Under the pieces are notes generated by a model that ran no database searches, was not told where the DNA came from, and saw only the letters and a program-made list of their open reading frames with translations. This document shows, in pieces, positions 23,773 to 30,239 of a stretch of DNA of 33,274 bases (positions are counted from its first letter, which is position 1; every line of letters begins with the position of its first letter). The position numbers and the translations under genes were made by a program. Source of the stretch: an uncultured Bdellovibrionales bacterium (GTDB taxonomy: Bacteria; Bdellovibrionota; FAC87; UBA2466); contig CALCZU010000054.1 in the NCBI GenBank assembly GCA_937903155.1, positions 1-33,274 of the forward strand, given 5' to 3'.

Positions 23773-26700
23773 TCAATTCACTCTTGAAACCGGAATACCT
23801 TCCCAACGAGTGCTCGGGCTTAAAGTATCCCCCTTCATTACGAGTGACAGCGGAGCAATCGAAACGTTAGATTGGACCTCCGTCCGATAAAGCACCACTG
23901 TCATATTACCGACAGAGGCCCCATTTTCGATCGTCAGCGAGTCTGACTTCATGATGCGGTCTTCAAAAAGATGGGTCTGCAGAATCGCTCCGCTGTTGAG
24001 AGCAACGTAATCACCGATTTCAATTAAATCAAACTCGGAGAACAGAGTGGTGTCGATGTAGTTATGTTTGCCCACTCGGACACCGATGGTTCTTAAAAGA
24101 GGCGCCACAAACGGGGTTCCTAAAAAAGGAGCCAATATGCGCGCCATCACCGATTCGTATGCCCCATTCACCATTTCATTCAGCCAAACATACATCGACC
24201 ACAAAGGATGAACGACAGGCTCAAACTTTCCCATCACCGATTTTTTAAGCAGAACAACCGCCAGTGCCGAAAGAAGCCCCACACCTAATTCCACAAATGG
24301 CATGATCAAAAACATCCGCAGAGTTCCGAACTCGCGATAGCAGAGATACATAAGAACAAGACTCAAAATTCCTGCAAATAAAGCGATGTACCCAGGAATC
24401 ATGATTCGAAGCGCATCGACAATCGCTCGTTGAAGATAGAGTTTGCGCGTCGGTTGGAAAGTCACATCGTTCGAAAAGTTCCCGATTTTCTGACGATTCG
24501 GAAGATTAAACGCAGGAGATCCTAACCACTCACTGCCGTCGGGAACGCAGTCTTCAACCAAAGGAGGCGTTGAGAGAACTCCGAGAAGACACTGGTCTCC
24601 TAACCCTTTTCCTACCGGCAAAATTGCGCTATTCCCGACAAAGCTCCGTCGACCGATTTTATTCTTTCCGATTTCGAACACACCTCTAAAAAATCTCTTT
24701 CCTCCAACGATGGAGCCGTCTGCGAAAAAACTCTCCGCTCCGATTTCCACAAGATCGGGCGAAAAATACCAAACTGTCGAAAGTTCTGCACGAGGTCCGA
24801 TGTTTGCGCCCATCAGTCTCAACCACGGAGGGAAATACATCGTGGTGTACAAAGGCAGTAAAAGGGCACGACTCGCCTTCATCAGATCATCGACAAACCA
24901 TTTTCTCAAATAAAATAGGCTATGAACGGAATAGGTTCCTGGCTGACTCCTCGAGAGAACTGCTTTTTTCAATCCGGCGATGAAGAGAGCATACGCGATG
25001 ACTCCCAATGGCACTGAAGCCGCAGCAGTGAGTGCCGCAAAAAGATATTGGGCCTTCACGACCCAAAAAAGCAAAAGAGCCGCAAACGGCAAACTTGGGA
25101 TCAAAAGCAAAAACGCTAAGGCGTAAATTAATACAAGATGGGCAGCGCCGAAAAGAATCCGTGTCGCCCGCGTCGCCGCTTGATGGGACCTTAAATTAGG
25201 AAGGTTGACCTTTGCTTTTTGAGAAGGAGAGCCTTTATGGGTTTCTCCCATCAAAATTTTTTGATTATCCGCTAAGAAAGACTGGTCATCCAGCGCGCTA
25301 TCATCTCCCATCTCAACATTTAAACCCAAGGCAGAATGAATTCCCACGAAACAACGTTTTCCGATTTTCGCTTTTCCAAACTTCAGAAGACCGTTCTCAA
25401 CCCGATATCCCAATATCTGAGTATCTGATCCAATCGCCGTTTCTTCACCAATCGAGAGCAAATCCCAAGTGTAAACCGTGACCGAATCGAGCGTACAATT
25501 TCTTCCAACTTTCGCTCCCATCAATCGATAGTAAATTCCCATCAGCGGGGTACCCGAAAATGCGCCGGCTCCACTCATGAGTTGCAAACGAGTCGCAAGC
25601 CACCAGCGAAAATAATAAAGACCCCATACGGGATGCTCTCCCTCCTGGTATTTTCCGATGAGAAGCCACTTTCCGGCAACGCTGAGAAGCAAGAGAAACG
25701 GCCAGGTCACGAAACCGACGCCTAAGGTGATTTCAATTCCGTTTTGAATAGAAAGGTTTTCTCGGTAGACCGAAAGAGCCACTAGAAACAAAGTACACAG
25801 GATGGATGTTCCAAATGCGAACAAGAAATAAAGCGAGACGGCTTGCAGAGAAGGCACCGCCATTCTTACCGTCTTCGAAAGGCTCTCGTACACTTCTTGA
25901 CTCGTACGTACTTTTTCTTTCACCTGTTTCGAAATTATTCCCTGATTTTGAGATTCGATATAACGTGCAAGTTTTCTCACCGAAGGAAATCGATAGGCAT
26001 CCCGAACAGCGACGTCGGCGCCTACTTCACTTCGTAAACGCGTCACCATTTGGGCGGCTAAGAGAGAGTGGCCTCCGAGATTTAAAAAGAAATCATCTTC
26101 AACCGAAATTTGAGCCACTCCAAAAAGTTTTGCCCAAATCGTTTCGATTTGCGTTTCTAATCCATTTTCCGGAAGGATTAACTTCCCGGAGTCTTTCAAA
26201 AGCGGCAGCACCGGCAATGGTAGCTTCGAGCGATCGACTTTACCGCTCGTCAAAGTAGGGAATTCAGACAGCACATCCAAGAACCCTGGGATCATGTAAT
26301 CTGGAAGCCGCGCGCTTAACTTCGCAAGAACCTCTGAACGATCAAAAGCTTCTCGAGGGTTTTTCAGAACGACATACGCCGCCAGTTCTTGAAGCCCATC
26401 TCTCTCAAAAAGTTTTACGGCTGCTGAGCGAACGTTATCGCTTTCTCGCAAAACACTTTCGATTTCCGAAAGTTCGACTCGAAACCCACGAATTTTTACT
26501 TGAGTGTCGATTCGGCCGAAAAACTCCAGTTCTCCCGAGGTATTTAACCGAACTAAATCCCCTGTGCGATACAACCGAGGCGAAACGGATCCACCGACAT
26601 AGGGGGATTGAATAAATTGTTTCGCTGTTAACTCGGGCTGTTTTAAATAACCCCGGCAAAGCCCGGGACCCGAAACAAAGAGCTCCCCCTTCTCACCAGG

Positions 26701-27792
26701 AAGAACCGGTTTCAATTCTGAATCTAAAATATAAGTGTCGTAACCAGAGAGAGGTTGTCCAATGGTAATTTTATTTCCGGGGCGACACTCCTTGACGGTA
26801 GTGTTTACAGTTGCTTCAGTCGGACCATAAACATTCCAAATTTTCAAGTCCGGTCGCGACCACTGATTCACAAGTTCTTCAGGACACGCTTCACCACTCA
26901 CAACGAGTTGCCGCAAACTCGGAATTTCTTCCGTCAAAGTCGAAACCATCGTAGGAACCGTCGAAAAATAATTCACCTGATTTTTTGAAAGAAACTGAGC
27001 TAAATCATTTCCGAAACGCGGAGTATTTTTTGTTCCAACGACAAGAGCCGAACCATTTGAAAACGCCATCCAGATCTCTTCAACAGAGCCGTCAAACCCG
27101 AGCGAAAATCCCTGATAGACACGTTCATGAGGCGTCGTTGCACACACTTCATTAAAGGATACGACGAAAGAATAGGCGTTTCTATGTTCAGTCATCACCC
27201 CTTTGGGTCGACCCGTAGTTCCTGAGGTGTAGATCACGTAGCAAAGATCCGAGGGAGTAACGCCCGTTTCAGTACGGGTCAAACTCCAGACAGGCTGTTT
27301 TTGAATCGCCTCATTGGCAACATCCAATGCTACCGTCTGCCCGTCGAAAAATTGATCCGCTTTGGCCTTTAAACTCGTCTCTGTGAGAAGAAGGCGAATT
27401 TCACTTTCCGCCAAAATAAAACGGATGCGATCTTCCGGATAAGCGGGATCTAACGGGACATAAGCTGCTCCCGCCTTCAGACAAGCCAGGATTGCGATAA
27501 TGGGATATTGCGAACGCTCAAAGTAGATTCCGACAAGGCTTCCGGGCCCCATTCCCGAAAATTGTAGAAACCGAGCGAGTTGATTCGCTTGAGAATTGAG
27601 ATTCTGATAAGAGAGGATTTCAGTTCCACAGAGGATGGCAGGTCGCTCCGGAAACTCTGCCGCTTTCGCTTCAAATAATTCGTGTAAACATCCAAAAGGT
27701 TGGACCGAAGGAAGGATTGCGGGTTCGGGCCTGGGAACACGCAAAGGAAAATCGATCACAGTCGCTTCTTGTAACAGTTCCGTCTCTCTCAT
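23773..27792 (-). CDS. Pls/PosA-family peptide synthetase (A-PCP-membrane/hexapeptide domains)
   Basis: 1339 residues from ATG 27792 (GGGGGTG eight bases upstream; ATG 27807 adds five residues, and positions here count from that longer form). A domain about 40-530: YTSGTTGRPKG 193-203, YGPTE 327-331, YRTGDL 413-418, catalytic Lys523 in SGKVDR. Carrier domain about 545-620, with phosphopantetheine Ser581 in LGGHSLLA. Then about 650-1340: groups of membrane helices and three tandem left-handed hexapeptide-repeat domains (e.g. MGAKVGRNC, MGANIGPRA, IGVRVGKHN). This is the plan of epsilon-poly-lysine synthetase (Pls) and PosA, where the C-terminal half links identical amino acids into a polymer. 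The specificity residues read by eye are D239 G240 E243 S282 V302 S304 V326 V334 N335 K523. The Glu suggests a basic amino acid. There is no condensation or thioesterase domain, and no phosphopantetheinyl transferase in the window. Confidence 0.9.
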   Translation of the reverse strand: MRETELLQEATVIDFPLRVPRPEPAILPSVQPFGCLHELFEAKAAEFPERPAILCGTEILSYQNLNSQANQLARFLQFSGMGPGSLVGIYFERSQYPIIAILACLKAGAAYVPLDPAYPEDRIRFILAESEIRLLLTETSLKAKADQFFDGQTVALDVANEAIQKQPVWSLTRTETGVTPSDLCYVIYTSGTTGRPKGVMTEHRNAYSFVVSFNEVCATTPHERVYQGFSLGFDGSVEEIWMAFSNGSALVVGTKNTPRFGNDLAQFLSKNQVNYFSTVPTMVSTLTEEIPSLRQLVVSGEACPEELVNQWSRPDLKIWNVYGPTEATVNTTVKECRPGNKITIGQPLSGYDTYILDSELKPVLPGEKGELFVSGPGLCRGYLKQPELTAKQFIQSPYVGGSVSPRLYRTGDLVRLNTSGELEFFGRIDTQVKIRGFRVELSEIESVLRESDNVRSAAVKLFERDGLQELAAYVVLKNPREAFDRSEVLAKLSARLPDYMIPGFLDVLSEFPTLTSGKVDRSKLPLPVLPLLKDSGKLILPENGLETQIETIWAKLFGVAQISVEDDFFLNLGGHSLLAAQMVTRLRSEVGADVAVRDAYRFPSVRKLARYIESQNQGIISKQVKEKVRTSQEVYESLSKTVRMAVPSLQAVSLYFLFAFGTSILCTLFLVALSVYRENLSIQNGIEITLGVGFVTWPFLLLLSVAGKWLLIGKYQEGEHPVWGLYYFRWWLATRLQLMSGAGAFSGTPLMGIYYRLMGAKVGRNCTLDSVTVYTWDLLSIGEETAIGSDTQILGYRVENGLLKFGKAKIGKRCFVGIHSALGLNVEMGDDSALDDQSFLADNQKILMGETHKGSPSQKAKVNLPNLRSHQAATRATRILFGAAHLVLIYALAFLLLIPSLPFAALLLFWVVKAQYLFAALTAAASVPLGVIAYALFIAGLKKAVLSRSQPGTYSVHSLFYLRKWFVDDLMKASRALLLPLYTTMYFPPWLRLMGANIGPRAELSTVWYFSPDLVEIGAESFFADGSIVGGKRFFRGVFEIGKNKIGRRSFVGNSAILPVGKGLGDQCLLGVLSTPPLVEDCVPDGSEWLGSPAFNLPNRQKIGNFSNDVTFQPTRKLYLQRAIVDALRIMIPGYIALFAGILSLVLMYLCYREFGTLRMFLIMPFVELGVGLLSALAVVLLKKSVMGKFEPVVHPLWSMYVWLNEMVNGAYESVMARILAPFLGTPFVAPLLRTIGVRVGKHNYIDTTLFSEFDLIEIGDYVALNSGAILQTHLFEDRIMKSDSLTIENGASVGNMTVVLYRTEVQSNVSIAPLSLVMKGDTLSPSTRWEGIPVSRVN

Positions 27793-27886
27793 ACCATTCA
27801 CCCCCATCCAAAGAAAAAACCAACCTGTTACTGCAGTTGTGCACGATCTGATCCAATATTTCCATCTTAATTTCAGCTAGGGAGGT

Positions 27887-27903
27887 AGCTGTGCTAGTGC
27901 CAA
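27887..27903 (-). promoter_or_regulatory. Possible sigma-54 (-24/-12) promoter of the synthetase gene
   Basis: Minus-strand TTGGCACTAGCACAGCT has a perfect TTGGCAC -24 block and the GC of the -12 block at the correct twelve-base distance, though the two Ts before that GC are CA. Predicted start near 27876 leaves an 84-base leader to the ATG at 27792. Weaker than the 6417 site, but it is in an intergenic stretch and correctly oriented. Confidence 0.4.
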
Positions 27904-27988
27904 CTTACCCCCAAAAGAAAAGGAAGTCGGAGACCGAGCGTGAAAACTTTTCACAGGCGTCGAAAAAGATTGAAATTAGTCAATGGAC

Positions 27989-28450
27989 TTAAGAGTTTAA
28001 CATTAAGGCGCTCGCAAGCCTCGAGGGAAAGGCCGTGACTTTTAAGGGGTTCACACTCACGCAAACTAACTTAATTTTTGCATCAAAAAGAATTTTTTTC
28101 GCTTGCGAATCATCCCATTCTTCAAGATAGCCCGATTTAATCGTTTGTTCGGTCAGAAAAAGCTTTTGCTCCACAAAAAGGCTGACCCTTTGAAAATCTA
28201 AGAGACGAGTCGCGATCGCGAGGTTTTGTCCCATCATCGCAGGGCTTTTATAGTGAGTCAGCGTCTCGACCAAGGCAAGTGCAACGCCGTCTTTCCACAT
28301 TTCGTGCGCCGGATAGCCCGCATCATCAAACGCTTGCGCCCGAGCACGATCACAGAGGATTAAATAGTTGGGATGGTAAACCACATTACCGGCATCTAGG
28401 AGATCAAAATCAATTCGAACGGGCGTAACGTGAACTTTTTCTTGAATCAT
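27989..28450 (-). CDS. 4HBT hot-dog thioesterase, YbgC-like
   Basis: 153 residues from ATG 28450, chosen for its AAAAGGA site and ATGA overlap with the upstream gene; the frame opens 69 bases earlier inside that gene. Hot-dog fold with the family active site FDLLDAGNVVYHPNYL (Asp19), as in YbgC and 4-hydroxybenzoyl-CoA thioesterases, and HYKSPAMMGQNL in the next strand. It hydrolyses acyl-CoA or acyl-carrier thioesters in the cytoplasm; chain specificity is not evident. Last gene of a three-gene unit with a glycosyltransferase and a ChbG-type deacetylase, so it may serve an acylated-sugar pathway. Confidence 0.85.
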   Translation of the reverse strand: MIQEKVHVTPVRIDFDLLDAGNVVYHPNYLILCDRARAQAFDDAGYPAHEMWKDGVALALVETLTHYKSPAMMGQNLAIATRLLDFQRVSLFVEQKLFLTEQTIKSGYLEEWDDSQAKKILFDAKIKLVCVSVNPLKVTAFPSRLASALMLNS

Positions 28451-29193
28451 TTTCTTCCTTTTAAGTTTGAGAGCGCGAGGTACTCGCGAATCCTTCCCTC
28501 TCGATACGAATCCTGGCAACCGACTTCTACAAAATCATCTTTAAGTGCGGGATGCACAATTACTTCGGCATCGGGCGCTTCTTCTAAAAATCGTTTGAGC
28601 GCCTCGGGGCTCGCAAAGCTTTCCTGCTGAGGATACCTGCAAGCATACGAATCAATTCCCTGACGACGATAGGGTCGGATTCCTAAGACAGCTAAAAGAT
28701 TAATCGGAAACTTCGGCGTTTTCCAAAGCGCTTTCGAGTACGGATTTCTGACCTTTTCAATTTGAGCTTTCTTCATAGCGCGAGCAATCCCGCGAGCCGC
28801 AAAAGGAAGAAGGTGCAAATGCTGATGGCCGTCTAAATAATTTAAAAAAACTCCGAGTTTTTTTAAAACTTCAATCTGTCTCAAAGCTTCCTTTTCAAAA
28901 ATTTGGGATTTTTTCTCAGATGAAACCAGAGGATTTAAAATTAATTTCGTCGCTCGACCGAAGTCGAATGGATTTTGAGAATCTTTTCGATTTTTTAGAG
29001 TCAGATCGAAATGCAAACCCAATGAAACCGAATCCAATTCGAGAAGTTCTTTTAATCGATGTTGAACAAACGGGCTGTCGGCGAGCATCGAAACCCGTCG
29101 AACCGTTCCCTGACGAGCCAGCTCCAAAATGCCGTCGTTAATCGCAGGAGTCATTCCCCAGTCATCGGCGGTGATGTTTGGATAGTTCGTCAT
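28447..29193 (-). CDS. ChbG/YdjC-type carbohydrate deacetylase
   Basis: 248 residues from ATG 29193, which overlaps the glycosyltransferase stop as ATGA; the frame extends further up only inside that gene. Metal ligands match the E. coli ChbG pattern: Asp11 (TADDWGMT), His61 (GLHFDLT) and His125 (LDGHQHLHLLP). A late HPALKDD motif supplies the usual C-terminal His. The family removes an N-acetyl group from oligosaccharides such as chitooligosaccharide; the catalytic Asp10 neighbours the metal Asp. Coupled by ATGA overlaps to both the glycosyltransferase before it and the thioesterase after it, so the substrate may be a lipid-linked sugar made by that glycosyltransferase. Confidence 0.88.
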   Translation of the reverse strand: MTNYPNITADDWGMTPAINDGILELARQGTVRRVSMLADSPFVQHRLKELLELDSVSLGLHFDLTLKNRKDSQNPFDFGRATKLILNPLVSSEKKSQIFEKEALRQIEVLKKLGVFLNYLDGHQHLHLLPFAARGIARAMKKAQIEKVRNPYSKALWKTPKFPINLLAVLGIRPYRRQGIDSYACRYPQQESFASPEALKRFLEEAPDAEVIVHPALKDDFVEVGCQDSYREGRIREYLALSNLKGRK

Positions 29194-29981
29194 GCCGACG
29201 CCGGAAGCCTCACCGGTTTCGATTTCAAACGATACTTTCCAAAAAGTCGCCTGACCCACAGTTTTGAAAACCAAGTAATCGAATTTTTTGCCTCTCTAAA
29301 AATTCGTACCGTCGACTTCTCAGAATAAAGATAAAATTTAACGGGAATCTCTTTATGCACAAACCCATTTTCCATTCCAATTAAAAAATACTCTAAATCG
29401 GCCAAAAATCCGGAGCACGTTTGCAGACGCAAAATGGCGCGGACCATTGGAGATGAAAAACCTTTGAAGCCCGCTTGAGTATCCAAAGTTTTAATTCCAA
29501 ATAAAACACGCGCGACTTTATTGAAGAGAAGTCCATAGCGGTGTCTGCGATAGACTAAAGGAAGCACATTGACCGAACACACAAAGCGGCTTCCCGAGAT
29601 TCGCCGATTGGCAGTCACAAAATCCGCGCCTTTTTCTAAGTGCTTAAGGGCTTCGAAAAGGCATTCGACGCCATAGGGAAGATCCGCGTCCGTAAAAAAT
29701 ATCCACCTTCCCTTGGCTTCGCTCATTCCGGTCTTTACAGCGGCCCCTTTGCCGACCTCGCCTAGATGGGGAACGACTCTTAAAGACGGTAAATCAAATG
29801 CGAGTTGAGAGCAGAGTTTTTCAGTACCATCGTCGTGATCCGAGGGGTCGTGATTGGGGACGAGGAGAATTTCATAGGATTTTTGAGTTTCGAGGAGCGC
29901 TTGGGACAAACGGGTCAGCGTTTCCTTAAGAACGTCGTTGCCATGTCGGACGGGGACAATGAATGAAATATCTAATTGCAT
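29190..29981 (-). CDS. Family 2 glycosyltransferase, polyprenyl-phosphate sugar synthase-like
   Basis: 263 residues. GT-A fold with ISFIVPVRHGNDVLKETL at the N-terminus, the LGEVGKGAAVKTGM block (73-86) and the metal-binding DAD (98-100) in FFTDADLPYG. Then comes LDTQAGFKGFS and the DLEYFLIG-like block (the ED/DxE region). This set is that of Alg5/dolichol-phosphate-type synthases that put a sugar on a polyprenyl phosphate. No C-terminal membrane helices, so it would act at the inner face of the membrane. It is the first gene of a three-gene ATGA-linked operon, preceded by a 258-base intergenic region. No ribosome site is obvious. Confidence 0.85.
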   Translation of the reverse strand: MQLDISFIVPVRHGNDVLKETLTRLSQALLETQKSYEILLVPNHDPSDHDDGTEKLCSQLAFDLPSLRVVPHLGEVGKGAAVKTGMSEAKGRWIFFTDADLPYGVECLFEALKHLEKGADFVTANRRISGSRFVCSVNVLPLVYRRHRYGLLFNKVARVLFGIKTLDTQAGFKGFSSPMVRAILRLQTCSGFLADLEYFLIGMENGFVHKEIPVKFYLYSEKSTVRIFREAKNSITWFSKLWVRRLFGKYRLKSKPVRLPASA

Positions 29982-30031
29982 GGATGCTATCCCAATCCCC
30001 CATTCTTAAAAAAACGGCAATGAAAATGTGA

Positions 30032-30081
30032 GTTTACCTGAGAGTTTCAGCGCTGTCCCCGTGGAAAGAATCACTCTCTCG
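30032..30081 (-). other. Structured leader upstream of the glycosyltransferase operon
   Basis: Lies in the 258-base gap between the glycosyltransferase and rapA. On the minus strand GAGAG (30076-30080) and CTCTC (30040-30044) can close a stem around a short GTG...CAC helix, GGGGAC and a self-complementary CAGCGCTG. The end ACTCTCAGGT and the GGGGAC are reminiscent of parts of a glycine aptamer, but the conserved CCGAAGG junction is missing. I can only say that it is a plausible RNA hairpin 50-100 bases before the ATG. The rest of the gap shows no gene. Confidence 0.2.
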
Positions 30082-30178
30082 AAAACAATCGTCTGAAAGC
30101 ATAGCAACTTCCATACCAGGTCAGCGCCCAACTCCTTGATTTATTTTACTAAAAACGCGGATTTTCGACGGAGGAGAG

Positions 30179-30207
30179 TTGAAGAATTTGCGACTTTTCA
30201 GTAAGCT
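30179..30207 (+). promoter_or_regulatory. Possible sigma-70 promoter of rapA
   Basis: TTGAAG (30179-30184), a 17-base spacer and TAAGCT (30202-30207) lie 32 bases before the rapA ATG. Spacing is ideal but both hexamers deviate from consensus, so this is only a candidate. Confidence 0.25.
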
Positions 30208-30239
30208 CCCCACATTCGTTCGCGTAGTCATTTAAAAAT

